64,000 bases of DNA from Acidimicrobiaceae bacterium (GCA_947446815.1 CANFGT010000004.1:102415-166414), one strand, 5' to 3'. Positions 17,203 through 25,812 are shown, numbered from the stretch's first letter. A program made the numbers and translations. The notes: generated by a model not told the origin, from the sequence alone.

Positions 17203-19362
17203 GTGTCACGTTTTGTCAACAGAGAACTTAGTTGGCTGGAATTCAATCGGCGAGTTCTGACGCTCGCAAGTGAACCTGCGACCCCACTTCTTGAGCGTTT
17301 GAAGTTTGTTGCCATTTTCAGTTCCAATCTGGACGAGTTCTTTCAAGTACGAGTGGGAGCACTTCACGACCAAGAAGAGGCACGGGTCGCAGTGCGCAGT
17401 ATCGATGGCCTGACTGCAACTGAACAACTCGGTTTCATTCGTACTCAAGTTGTTCAATTAAGCACCGAGAGAGATGCCGTTCTTCGCCAGTTGTTTGATT
17501 CCCTGCGTGAGGTCGGAATCAAAATGTGCCGACATGAAGAGCTCACCTCCTCAGAACAGGAATACCTCGACGACTATTTCAATCGTCGCATTCTTCCGAT
17601 GCTCACGCCATTGGCCGTTGACCCAGGTCATCCTTTCCCATATATCTCCAACCTTGCGCTCAGTATTGGCGTCATTGTCACCGACCCCGACACGTTGGAA
17701 GAACGATTTGCGCGAGTCAAAGTTCCCACCACGCTTGATCGATTTGTTGACATTGGCAACCAGCGCTTTGTCACTCTGGAAACAATCATTGTTCATCGTT
17801 TGCACAGTTTGTTTCCGGGCATGAAAGTTTCAACAGGACAAGTGTTCCGCGTCACTCGTAACACCGACCTCAGTATCGATGCAGAAGAGGCAGAAGATCT
17901 GTTGATGGCGGTGGAGCTTGAATTAAGAACTCGTCGCTTTGGTAATCCAGTCCGGCTTGAGGCAGAACGTGGCATCGATCCGCGCATCCTCGAATTGGTT
18001 CTTGATGAACTCGAGCTTGACCCAATTGACGTCTATTTCACTGATTTATTGATTGACACTGAAAATCTCTGGCAACTTCACAAGATTCAGAATCCATCTC
18101 TCCATGACGCGCCTTGGGTATCCGTGACAGCAGGCCGACTAGCTGTTGCAGAAGAAACCGGACAATCCATTTTCAGTGTGATTCGGCATCGTGAACTCAT
18201 GGTGCATCATCCATATGAGTCTTTTGCGTCTTCGACCGAAGAGTTCATTCGCCAAGCGGCAGCAGACCCCACAGTTCGTGCCATCAAGGCGACTTTGTAT
18301 CGAACTTCAGCAAATAGCGCAATCGCACGCAACCTCATTGTGGCCGCAGAGCGCGGGGTGCAGGTCGTTGCCCTTGTGGAACTCACTGCACGATTCGACG
18401 AACAAACAAACCTGAACTGGGCAAAAGAACTTGAACGTGCCGGAGCACATGTGGTGTACGGAATGGTGGGCTTGAAAACCCATGCAAAGTGTCTTCTTGT
18501 TGTGCGCGAAGAATCTGATGGACTTCGTCGTTATGCCCATATCGGTACGGGTAACTACAACTCAAGCACTGCCCGAACGTATGAAGACATCGGACTCTTT
18601 ACGTGCGATGAATCCATCACTGCCGACGTTGCCAATCTTTTTAACTACCTCACCGGATTCAGCCACTCACCCGACTTCCAAAATCTCCTCACCGCCCCTC
18701 GCGATATTCGTCCTCGCTTTCTCGAGCTGATTCAAAAAGAAGCTTCCTTCGGTGCTGAGGGCCGGATCCAAATGAAGATGAATTCATTGGTTGACCCGCG
18801 AATCATCACCGCATTAGAAGATGCAGCATCAAAGGGCGTCTCAGTTGACCTTTTGATCCGGGGAATTTGCTCGCTCGATCTCTCACAATGCGATAACGGC
18901 AACATCCGCGTCCGTTCCGTGCTTGGCCGTTTCCTTGAGCACTCGCGTATCTATGTTTTCGGCCACGGTGCAGAAAACGACTCCCCGAGCTATTACATCG
19001 GATCAGCCGACATCATGCCCCGCAACCTCGACTTACGTATCGAAGTACTCGCGCCGATTCGTCATCCAAAACACCAGTCATGGTTGGCAAAAGTGCTTGA
19101 CATCATGTGGGGCAAGAATGTCGTTGCTTTCGAACTTGACCACCTGGGTAAATGGCAGCGCGTTGGACCCGCTGATTTCACCTTTGAACATGACGCCCAA
19201 GGTCAACTGATGAAGTGGGCAACAGACTTACAGCTCAGTCAAGGAACGCCATCGGATTTCGACCTTGATGAATCGCCTCACCGCATGGCGACAACGCCTC
19301 GATATGCGGGCATGAAGGAATGGTTCCGCGACCGCTTTTCCTCAGACAGTGATCTCACCTAA
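17203..19362 (+). CDS. ppk1: Polyphosphate kinase 1
   Basis: About 719 residues; PPK1 proteins are near 700. It opens with the family sequence SRFVNRELSWLEFN and SNLDEFFQVRVG. The catalytic half contains the phosphorylated His in KTHAKCLLVVREE, followed by AHIGTGNYNSSTARTYEDIGLFT, and the later RGICSL and YYIGSADIMPRNLD blocks. It makes polyphosphate from ATP reversibly at the membrane or nucleoid. I favour GTG at 17203 because it gives the family N-terminus; GTG 17200 and TTG 17173 are alternatives and none has a clear Shine-Dalgarno. A strong terminator follows the stop. Confidence 0.93.
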   Translation: MSRFVNRELSWLEFNRRVLTLASEPATPLLERLKFVAIFSSNLDEFFQVRVGALHDQEEARVAVRSIDGLTATEQLGFIRTQVVQLSTERDAVLRQLFDSLREVGIKMCRHEELTSSEQEYLDDYFNRRILPMLTPLAVDPGHPFPYISNLALSIGVIVTDPDTLEERFARVKVPTTLDRFVDIGNQRFVTLETIIVHRLHSLFPGMKVSTGQVFRVTRNTDLSIDAEEAEDLLMAVELELRTRRFGNPVRLEAERGIDPRILELVLDELELDPIDVYFTDLLIDTENLWQLHKIQNPSLHDAPWVSVTAGRLAVAEETGQSIFSVIRHRELMVHHPYESFASSTEEFIRQAAADPTVRAIKATLYRTSANSAIARNLIVAAERGVQVVALVELTARFDEQTNLNWAKELERAGAHVVYGMVGLKTHAKCLLVVREESDGLRRYAHIGTGNYNSSTARTYEDIGLFTCDESITADVANLFNYLTGFSHSPDFQNLLTAPRDIRPRFLELIQKEASFGAEGRIQMKMNSLVDPRIITALEDAASKGVSVDLLIRGICSLDLSQCDNGNIRVRSVLGRFLEHSRIYVFGHGAENDSPSYYIGSADIMPRNLDLRIEVLAPIRHPKHQSWLAKVLDIMWGKNVVAFELDHLGKWQRVGPADFTFEHDAQGQLMKWATDLQLSQGTPSDFDLDESPHRMATTPRYAGMKEWFRDRFSSDSDLT

Positions 19363-19378
19363 CTAAATCCGAAGACAG

Positions 19379-19408
19379 AAAAAGCCACCCCCGAAGGAGT
19401 GGCTTTTT
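19379..19408. terminator. Bidirectional intrinsic terminator between ppk1 and an 88-residue protein gene
   Basis: Ten-base arms AAAAAGCCAC / GTGGCTTTTT enclose a short C-rich/GAAGGA loop, giving a stable hairpin with a T run on either strand. It sits 16 bases after the ppk1 stop and 18 bases from the stop of the convergent gene, so it can serve both. Confidence 0.9.
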
Positions 19409-19426
19409 CGAGAAGGACTATCGAAC

Positions 19427-19693
19427 TCAGTATTCGTAGTTCGGGTCACCCATGTCCCACTCAAGGGAGATGAGTTCGCGCTCTGCATCACGCACAATGC
19501 GTGCCATGTTGCGGCGGAATTGTGGATCGTCACGAGGCAAGAGAACCAAGCGAGCCAACACGCGTGCACGGAATTCATCGAGCACTATCTGGTCGCCATA
19601 GTCGCCGTAGACCTCCCAATGAGGGGAAACGGCGCCGAGATACACGATGCGAGCGTGAGCTGTAGGTGCTTGCGGGATCTGTGTGTCTGACAT
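19427..19693 (-). CDS. Conserved-looking 88-residue protein of unknown function
   Basis: A soluble, acidic protein of 88 residues, with no signal or membrane helix. The C-terminal half is rich in Arg and Asp (LPRDDPQFRRNMARIVRDAERELISLEW). The start at 19693 is set by GGAGG five bases upstream; an in-frame ATG 36 bases further up has no such site. I recognise no family. It shares its 290-base upstream region with a divergent whiB gene, and two perfect DnaA boxes lie there. Confidence 0.7.
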   Translation of the reverse strand: MSDTQIPQAPTAHARIVYLGAVSPHWEVYGDYGDQIVLDEFRARVLARLVLLPRDDPQFRRNMARIVRDAERELISLEWDMGDPNYEY

Positions 19694-19741
19694 GGTGCCT
19701 CCGGAAACAGTGACGTGGAGCACATGCATACCGACATGTGC

Positions 19742-19833
19742 TTATCCACAAGCCTAGCGCCATCAGGACTTCTCCACTTATGTGCAGTTTTTGCCCGATT
19801 TCATTGATGATTTCAATACTTGCCTGTGGATAA
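19742..19833. promoter_or_regulatory. Two perfect DnaA boxes in inverted orientation
   Basis: TTATCCACA at 19742-19750 on the plus strand and its exact complement TGTGGATAA at 19825-19833 are both full matches to the consensus DnaA box. They are 74 bases apart, around an A+T-rich stretch, in the divergent region between the 88-residue gene and whiB. This looks like a DnaA-dependent regulatory or titration site; no dnaA, dnaN or other origin gene is near. Confidence 0.6.
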
Positions 19834-19901
19834 GCCAAATCTTTAACGAACCTTTACCAAGTCGGTACTCCTGTTTCTCAGAATCGTGCTTGACTGAAAT
19901 T

Positions 19902-19916
19902 GCGGGAACTTCCCGC
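19902..19916. promoter_or_regulatory. Perfect palindrome in the whiB promoter region
   Basis: GCGGGAA-C-TTCCCGC, seven-base arms around one base. It lies 68 bases upstream of the whiB start and 6 bases downstream of a possible -35 element (TTGACT, 19890-19895). This is the position of a repressor operator. No clear -10 hexamer is visible, so the promoter assignment is weak. Confidence 0.4.
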
Positions 19917-19983
19917 CATGTCTCGGCGTCACACAGACACCGACCGAGAGTGTTCTCAACGGGAGAACGCAGCGAGGAGAGCC

Positions 19984-20274
19984 ATGAATCTCAAACTTCA
20001 AGTCACCAACGTTCCAGAGAAGCCTCTGCCGTTTGACGACTCACCGACAGCGTGGATGGCGCAGGGTAATTGTCGCAATTATCCGCCGGCCACGTTCTTT
20101 CCCTCCGATGGAGTGGGCGTTGATCGCGCTCGCGTCATCTGCAAGGGATGCCCCGTTGGAGATACGTGCCTTGAGTACGCACTTGAGCAGCGCATCGAAC
20201 ACGGTGTGTGGGGTGGTTGTTCAGAACGCGAACGCCGTCGCATTCTGAAGCGTCGCCGCGGCTTAAACATCTAG
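19984..20274 (+). CDS. WhiB-family iron-sulfur transcriptional regulator
   Basis: 96 residues with the four cluster cysteines C30, C53, C56 and C62 (NCRNYPP, ICKGCPVGDTC), the G-V-W-G-G turn and a basic tail SERERRRILKRRR for DNA or sigma-factor contact. Wbl proteins carry a redox- or NO-sensitive 4Fe-4S cluster and are specific to actinobacteria. The ATG at 19984 has GAGGAG upstream. It is distinct from the WhiB2-like protein at 21313-21588; I cannot assign it to a numbered WhiB class. Confidence 0.92.
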   Translation: MNLKLQVTNVPEKPLPFDDSPTAWMAQGNCRNYPPATFFPSDGVGVDRARVICKGCPVGDTCLEYALEQRIEHGVWGGCSERERRRILKRRRGLNI

Positions 20275-20302
20275 AAAATCGGTCGTCATGACCGACAAGC
20301 GA

Positions 20303-20464
20303 TTACTTGGACTCTGACGAGTCGTTGTCGCTCTTGCCCTCTTCCATGGCCTTCTTCAGCTCGCGCTGAGCCGAACCAAGGTTCTTCGCAAGCTTTGGCA
20401 ATTGGGCGCCTCCGAATAAGACGAGTACGACGATTGCGACCATGATCAGTTCAGGTGTTCCCAT
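20303..20464 (-). CDS. tatA: Twin-arginine translocase subunit TatA
   Basis: 53 residues. A short periplasmic start (MGTPEL), one hydrophobic helix (about 7-19, IMVAIVVLVLFGG), the conserved FGG-AQLPKLAKNLG hinge and amphipathic helix, and an acidic tail are all typical of TatA. It forms the pore-like element for folded, twin-Arg substrates. A longer frame exists upstream, but the ATG at 20464 gives the canonical N-terminus. No tatC is adjacent. It lies divergent to the formiminotransferase gene. Confidence 0.93.
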   Translation of the reverse strand: MGTPELIMVAIVVLVLFGGAQLPKLAKNLGSAQRELKKAMEEGKSDNDSSESK

Positions 20465-20523
20465 GAAACGAACCTTACCAGCAGCAATGGCGAGACGACC
20501 TTCGGGCTTGCTAAGCAATAGAG

Positions 20524-21306
20524 GTGCTGGAGTGCGTTGTCAATGTCAGCGAGGGTCGAGACCAAAGCGTTCTTGATCAACTTGCTTCGTCAGTCAAAGG
20601 GGACGTCCTTGATGTTCACACCGACCCCGACCACAATCGTTCCGTTTTCACGCTGATTGGCGAAGACGCTCCTCGGCGTCTCACCGCAGCAGCTGTTCGC
20701 CTGATGGATATCTCTGATCATTCAGGCGTCCATCCACGAATCGGCGTGGTTGATGTTGTGCCGTTTGTGCCACTTTCTGGGTCCACATTTGATGACACAG
20801 TCCGTGCGCGCAATGCGTTCGCCACGTGGGCATCACAGGAGTTGCAGGTGCCGTGCTTTCTCTACGGGGACGAGCGCACACTGCCCGACATCCGTCGTGG
20901 AGCGTGGAGCCAGTTATTCCCCGAGACTGACCTGAGAGAGCCTCACAGCACCGCTGGTGGCATCTGTGTTGGTGCGCGCATGCCTCTGATTGCGTACAAC
21001 ATCTGGCTTGAGGGAGTTGACCTGGCACATGCAAAGAAGATTGCAGCAGATGTGCGTAGCAACAGCATTCGCACGCTGGGACTTCAGGTGGGTGAATTCA
21101 CACAAGTGAGCATGAATCTGGTCAGCCCGGAAATTTCGCACCCGGCCGATGCGTTTGATGCCGTGCAACAGTACGCAGACATTCACCATTGCGAATTGGT
21201 GGGATTGCTTCCGAGAGACGTTCTGTTTTCGATTCCGGAAGGTCGCTGGGAGAGCTTGGACCTTGCAGAGGAAAAAACTATTGAGTGGCGGTTAGACAAC
21301 CGCTAA
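20524..21306 (+). CDS. ftcD: Glutamate formimidoyltransferase (formiminotransferase domain)
   Basis: 260 residues from a GTG start, with the two formiminotransferase subdomains but no cyclodeaminase domain. Family blocks are LECVVNVSEGRD at the start, VHTDPDHNRSVFTLIG, DHSGVHPRIGVVDVVPFVPL (near residue 70) and ARMPLIAYNIWL. It moves the formimino group of formiminoglutamate to tetrahydrofolate, or in some bacteria acts as a 5-formyl-THF-using variant. It adds a folate one-carbon function to a window that also holds metF and purH. No histidine-degradation genes are nearby. Confidence 0.85.
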   Translation: MLECVVNVSEGRDQSVLDQLASSVKGDVLDVHTDPDHNRSVFTLIGEDAPRRLTAAAVRLMDISDHSGVHPRIGVVDVVPFVPLSGSTFDDTVRARNAFATWASQELQVPCFLYGDERTLPDIRRGAWSQLFPETDLREPHSTAGGICVGARMPLIAYNIWLEGVDLAHAKKIAADVRSNSIRTLGLQVGEFTQVSMNLVSPEISHPADAFDAVQQYADIHHCELVGLLPRDVLFSIPEGRWESLDLAEEKTIEWRLDNR

Positions 21307-21312
21307 CGGCAT

Positions 21313-21588
21313 TTAGCCGTTAATAACGCGTCGCGTGTCTTGCGCACGCTGGCGGCGAAGACGACGGCGCTCACGCTCGGACAGGCCGCCCCAGATGCCG
21401 AACTTTTCGCCATTGGCCAATGCGTATTCAAGGCACTCGCCACGAACAACACAGCCCTTGCAGACTTCTTTTGCCTCACGGGTGCTGGCACCGCGCTCTG
21501 GGAAGAACAAGTCAGGATCAACGCCAAGGCAGTTAGCGGCGTCTTGCCAGCCACGTTCTTGACTAAAGGTTTGAGTTTCTTCGAGCAT
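21313..21588 (-). CDS. whiB2: WhiB2/WhmD-like iron-sulfur regulator
   Basis: 91 residues with cluster cysteines C20, C43, C46 and C52 (NCLGVDPDLFFP, VCKGCVVRGECLEYA). The motif FFPERGASTREAKEVC and the ending FGIWGGLSERERRRLRRQR closely match the WhiB2/WhmD group, which controls septation genes in mycobacteria and streptomycetes. The start at 21588 has GGGAGG five bases upstream. Two perfect palindromes lie 58-87 bases upstream. Its stop is 6 bases from the convergent ftcD stop. Confidence 0.9.
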   Translation of the reverse strand: MLEETQTFSQERGWQDAANCLGVDPDLFFPERGASTREAKEVCKGCVVRGECLEYALANGEKFGIWGGLSERERRRLRRQRAQDTRRVING

Positions 21589-21645
21589 GTGTGCCTCCCA
21601 GCGTGGGGCCGAAGCGACTCCCCGGGGGGACATCGACTTGCGACC

Positions 21646-21674
21646 CTGTAATTACAGCGTTGTCATTGTGACAA
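21646..21674. promoter_or_regulatory. Two adjacent perfect palindromes upstream of the WhiB2-like gene
   Basis: CTGTAATTACAG (21646-21657) and TTGTCA-TTG-TGACAA (21660-21674) stand two bases apart, 58 to 87 bases before the start codon. The second contains a -35-like TTGTCA on the minus strand and the first spans the -10 region (TGTAAT/TAATTA). They are likely operators for one or two dimeric regulators. The identity of the regulator is unknown. Confidence 0.45.
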
Positions 21675-21709
21675 ATTTGGAGGGAAAATGCAATTCCGTG
21701 AGATGAGAA

Positions 21710-23713
21710 TCAGCGAGAACGGGCGGTTCTACGCCGATTCTCTAAAAAGTCGACCAGAACGAAGTCGCCCAAAGTGTCAGCAGAAGTGAAAAAAGCCCTG
21801 CCTTTATTGATTTCTGCCATCTGTTCGATGATTTGGCGCAGCGATCCGTTCGCATCAAGGACAAATGAGTTGAGTGTGATTCCGTCTTTTGTGAGGCGCA
21901 TCACTTCACGCATTGCAAGCTCCACCGATTCCTGGATGTAGGGGTACGTGAAGATGGGATAGCCCTCGGGGGTGATGTGCGACGTGGGTTCACCATCGGT
22001 GATCATGATGATTTGCTTGCTGCCGGCCTTGCCTGCCAATTGCTTGCGAGCAAGTGCGAAAGCGTGATGCATGTTGGTGCCGTACTCGCGGTCCCAACTC
22101 ACCTCGGGTAGTTCTTCGGGGCGCAATGGATACGCGATGCTGCTGAATCCGATGATGGACAAGAAGTCACGAGGGAACTGCGAGCTGATGAGCGAATGCA
22201 TCGCAATCGCAACTTTCTTTGCGGGAACGAATCGATCGGCCTGCACCATCGAGTACGACAAGTCGAGCAACAAAACTGTTGATGCTTGGGTCGTGTGCTC
22301 GGTGCGCTCGATTTCAAAATCTTCGGGCGAGAGTCGTACTGGTGTGCCGGTGCCATTACGCGAAATTGCATTGCGAATCGTGCGCTGTAAGTCGAGTCGG
22401 AATGGATCGCCGAATTCATAGGGCTTTGAGTCATACGTGCGCTCGTGGCCACTGCCCTCACGCGGGATGCGATGTTGTCCGATCTTGTCCTTCGACAATT
22501 TGTTAAACATCTCGCGCAGTGCATTGTTGCCAATTGCACGAAGACCACGTGGCGTGACTTCGAGACGACCTTCTTTGTTGTTGATGAGACCCGCTTCTTC
22601 CAACACCTTGGTCATTTCAGCCAACTTTTGCAGGGATTTTGCGGCGCTATCGCCTAACAAATCTCGTACTTTGTCGATATCAACTTCGGACAACTGTGCA
22701 GGGCTCGCAGCCTGACGCATCATTGCTTCCATGTCGTTCAGTTGGCCCATTTCGGCCATGGCCTGCATCGCTTGCTGCATGTCCATGGGTTGTTCGCCGC
22801 GGAAGTTGTAACCCTCTTGACCATTGCCTGGTTGCGGGAACATCTGCGAAAGCTTCTGACCCAACTGTTGCATCTGCCAATTGAGATCCATGTCTTCCAT
22901 CAGCTGATCTGACAACTGCTGCAACTGCGACCGCTGTTCTGGCGTGAGCGAATTCATGAAATCTTGCATCGCTTGCATGCGCTGCGCCATGTTCTCCAAC
23001 AACTCGTCGAGTGTCTCCGGATTCTCCGGGAAGAAGTCGCCGAACTGCTCCATGAAGTTTTGAAAACCGGGGTCTTCACCCTGCTCGCGCTTCTCAATCA
23101 TTTCGTTGAGAGCAGCCATCATGTCTTTCATGCGTGACATGTCTTCCGGTGACATGTTCTGCATGCCGTCTGACATCTGATCAACAACTTGTTGCATCAT
23201 CTGTTGACGCAATTTGTCGAGCATCTCTTCAAAGCGTTCTTTTGCCTCTTGAGATTCGAAGTCGTAGCTCTGCAACTCGCGCACGAGACCAGCAAGGTCT
23301 TCGGGCATCATGTCGAGACGGAAGTTGCGCTCCATCGCTGCGTCTTTTGCAGTTTGCGCACGACGTTCATCACCGGATGCTTCGGCTTCGCGCACAGCGT
23401 TCTCCACTGCATGGCGTTCCTCGTCGATGATGTCTTTGAGACCCTCTGCGATTTCGGAGTACACACCTCCCAAGTCACCGCTTTCTTCAAGTTCTTTCTT
23501 GCGCTGACGGATGCGATCCATCATCTCGCGAAGACCCTCTATTCGGTTTCCGTCTTGATCGGTCATTCCTTCACGCATCAAACGACGTAACGCAGCCTGC
23601 AGGTCGCCGTGCATGAGCAAATCATCGGTCAATTCATCGAGAATTTCATCAGCATTGACGCTGTATCCCGTTTGCGTACCGTCCCAGCGGGAATAGGTGA
23701 ACCGAGCAGACAT
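21710..23713 (-). CDS. VWA-domain protein, partner type of MoxR ATPases
   Basis: 667 residues. A long Met/Gln/Glu-rich helical region (about 60-350, probable coiled coil, many QQM and EEM runs) precedes a VWA domain. Its MIDAS begins LLLDLSYSM (near residue 470), with the later Thr (GTNMHHA) and Asp (MITDGEP). Such proteins work with MoxR AAA+ ATPases in chaperone-like or metal-insertion roles. The matching MoxR gene is at 24317-25744, on the same strand but separated by an opposite-strand cyclase gene. It is cytoplasmic, with no signal peptide. Confidence 0.85.
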   Translation of the reverse strand: MSARFTYSRWDGTQTGYSVNADEILDELTDDLLMHGDLQAALRRLMREGMTDQDGNRIEGLREMMDRIRQRKKELEESGDLGGVYSEIAEGLKDIIDEERHAVENAVREAEASGDERRAQTAKDAAMERNFRLDMMPEDLAGLVRELQSYDFESQEAKERFEEMLDKLRQQMMQQVVDQMSDGMQNMSPEDMSRMKDMMAALNEMIEKREQGEDPGFQNFMEQFGDFFPENPETLDELLENMAQRMQAMQDFMNSLTPEQRSQLQQLSDQLMEDMDLNWQMQQLGQKLSQMFPQPGNGQEGYNFRGEQPMDMQQAMQAMAEMGQLNDMEAMMRQAASPAQLSEVDIDKVRDLLGDSAAKSLQKLAEMTKVLEEAGLINNKEGRLEVTPRGLRAIGNNALREMFNKLSKDKIGQHRIPREGSGHERTYDSKPYEFGDPFRLDLQRTIRNAISRNGTGTPVRLSPEDFEIERTEHTTQASTVLLLDLSYSMVQADRFVPAKKVAIAMHSLISSQFPRDFLSIIGFSSIAYPLRPEELPEVSWDREYGTNMHHAFALARKQLAGKAGSKQIIMITDGEPTSHITPEGYPIFTYPYIQESVELAMREVMRLTKDGITLNSFVLDANGSLRQIIEQMAEINKGRAFFTSADTLGDFVLVDFLENRRRTARSR

Positions 23714-23748
23714 ATTCGCAACCTACTTGTTCTAAGGTGTAGGTCACC

Positions 23749-24300
23749 ATGCGAGTACCAAGAACTTTTGTATTCGTCGACATCTCTGGTTTCACAAACT
23801 TCACAACCGAGAATGGCGACGACGCCGCCGGTCGACTTTTGGCGTCTTGGCGCGCTGTGACTCGCGATGTGGCCTCTGAAACGGGCGTGCGCATTGCCAA
23901 GTGGCTGGGTGACGGTTGCATGATCGTTGCTGTCGACCAGCGCGATGCCGTGACGTTCTGTCTCGAGCTGCAAAAGCGCTCTGCAACGGCCTGTGCGCCC
24001 CTCAGCATCCGCATTGGCATGGCTTCTGGCCTTGCGCTCCTCTTCGAAGGCGACGACTACATCGGAACCGCTGTGAACATGGCTGCGCGCCTCTGTGACG
24101 CCGCCGAGCCATACGAGGTCATCATTCCGACCGAACAGGTTGAGAACCTGCCTGAGGGCGTCATAACGACCCCTCACGTGGCTCTCACGTTGCGTGGGCT
24201 GAACGAAGCAATCCCTGTGGTGACGTTGACGGGCGAAGCATCAAATGCTGCGCGTAACGACACGGGCGAGTTGTGGACTCGCTCCCCCTTCGTCGTCTAA
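23749..24300 (+). CDS. Class III adenylate cyclase, single-domain and soluble
   Basis: 183 residues consisting almost only of a class III catalytic domain. Metal-binding Asp11 (FVDISGFTNFT) and Asp55 (WLGDG), adenine-specifying Lys51 and Asp103 (DDYIGTAVN), and transition-state Asn110 and Arg114 (NMAARL) are all present. It should be an active homodimer making cAMP. No sensory domain is attached. It starts 35 bases from the divergent VWA gene and ends 17 bases before the convergent MoxR stop, so it sits antiparallel inside a MoxR-VWA pair. Confidence 0.85.
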   Translation: MRVPRTFVFVDISGFTNFTTENGDDAAGRLLASWRAVTRDVASETGVRIAKWLGDGCMIVAVDQRDAVTFCLELQKRSATACAPLSIRIGMASGLALLFEGDDYIGTAVNMAARLCDAAEPYEVIIPTEQVENLPEGVITTPHVALTLRGLNEAIPVVTLTGEASNAARNDTGELWTRSPFVV

Positions 24301-24316
24301 GAACCTCGCTACCGAA

Positions 24317-25744
24317 TTACTTGGAGCGTGAGCGGTAGGTGGCTTTGCCACCCGATGCGTCTTTGTTCAGTCTACGCGTGAGGTGCAGACCTTCAAGAAT
24401 GAATTCCACTGCACTGGCAATGACCGGCGCTGACTGGTCTCCACCGGTGATGGTGTTGATCGGACCAGAGAGTGAAGGAATTTGGCTGACCAATTTCACA
24501 AGTTCACCAGAAGGAACATCTTCGCCAACGTGCGCAATAGCGCCGGTTTCAAAAGCGGTAACAACTTCGGTCATTGAAATACCTGCAGTTGCTTCGCGAT
24601 ACACCTGGAACACAGCATCGGAAATGAGACGCTCGAGAATCATTGACTCGCGGCCTTCTTCAAGGCTTTCGATTTCCACCTTGCCACCCGTGGATGCAGC
24701 AAGTGCGCCGAGGTCACTGACACGAGGCGCAACATTGCGCTCACCTGCACGTAACGCACGACGGACAGCATTTGCACTGAGGATTTCAATGTTGCTGACC
24801 GACAAACGCACACTGACGCCGCTGCGCTGATTCACCATTGCGCTCTCACGCGCTTGATGCGAGAACGTTGCAATGATGCGCTCCATAAACGCTGGCATTG
24901 TGACTTGCACATCACCGATTGATGCAGGGCGAGCTTCTTGGCGCATGATCGCGATTTCGGTATCGACTTCCAACGGATAATGCGTACGAATCTGGCTACC
25001 GAAGCGGTCCTTCAATGGCGTGATGATGCGACCACGATTGGTGTAATCCTCTGGGTTTGCAGAGGCAACAAGCAACACGTCGATAGGAAGACTGATCTTG
25101 TAACCGCGAATCTGCACGTCGCGCTCTTCCAACACATTCAGCAAACCAACTTGGATTCGCTCGGAAAGGTCGGGCAATTCGTTGATTGCAAAGATGCCGC
25201 GGTTCGTACGCGGAACAAGGCCGTAATGCAATGTGAGTTCGTCACTGAGGTAGCGACCTTCTGCAACCTTGATGGGGTCAACTTCACCAATGAGGTCCGA
25301 AATAGAAGTATCAGGCGTTGCCAACTTCTCGCCAGAACGTTCACTGCGATGCACCCATGTAATTGGAGTGTTGTCACCCTCGGCTTCAACAAGATTCTTC
25401 GCGTGACGTGACACGGGGTTGTATGGGTCGTCGTTGATTTCACTGCCAGCAACAATTGGCATCCACTCATCGAGCAAATTGGTCAGCGAACGAATCATGC
25501 GTGTCTTTGCCTGACCGCGCTCACCAAGAAACACCACGTCATGGCCGGCGAGAAGTGCATTTTCAAGTTGCGGCATGACGGTGTCTTCGTAACCCATCAC
25601 ACCTTCGAAAAGTGGCTTGCCTTCAGAGATGTTGCGCACAGCGTTCGTACGCAACTCTTCCTTCACTGGCACCGACGTCCAACCGGAGGCACGGAGTGCT
25701 CCGAGAGTGGTGGGCAGGGACGTTGGCACTTCAGGCTTTGTCAT
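24317..25744 (-). CDS. MoxR/magnesium-chelatase-like AAA+ ATPase
   Basis: 475 residues from the ATG at 25744. The Walker A is GERGQAKT (near residue 70), the Walker B segment is GIFAINELPDL, and the sensor region includes LLVASANPEDYTNRGRIITPLKDRF, typical of MoxR/ChlI ATPases. The C-terminal third is a helical lid (near VNQRSGVSVRLSVSN). Together with a VWA protein such ATPases remodel or activate protein complexes. The frame is open for 69 bases further upstream, but that would run into the sdh terminator, so the shorter start is preferred. Confidence 0.88.
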   Translation of the reverse strand: MTKPEVPTSLPTTLGALRASGWTSVPVKEELRTNAVRNISEGKPLFEGVMGYEDTVMPQLENALLAGHDVVFLGERGQAKTRMIRSLTNLLDEWMPIVAGSEINDDPYNPVSRHAKNLVEAEGDNTPITWVHRSERSGEKLATPDTSISDLIGEVDPIKVAEGRYLSDELTLHYGLVPRTNRGIFAINELPDLSERIQVGLLNVLEERDVQIRGYKISLPIDVLLVASANPEDYTNRGRIITPLKDRFGSQIRTHYPLEVDTEIAIMRQEARPASIGDVQVTMPAFMERIIATFSHQARESAMVNQRSGVSVRLSVSNIEILSANAVRRALRAGERNVAPRVSDLGALAASTGGKVEIESLEEGRESMILERLISDAVFQVYREATAGISMTEVVTAFETGAIAHVGEDVPSGELVKLVSQIPSLSGPINTITGGDQSAPVIASAVEFILEGLHLTRRLNKDASGGKATYRSRSK

Positions 25745-25812
25745 AGATGCGACAGTACCGCCAAGGCCCGCGAGACCACCTAGCGAAACGACAATTGCAT
25801 CAGGAGAAAACA

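Noticed and set aside
19742..19833. Chromosomal replication origin
   Set aside because: Only two DnaA boxes are present and no dnaA, dnaN, parAB or rpmH gene is near; a regulatory or titration site is more likely.
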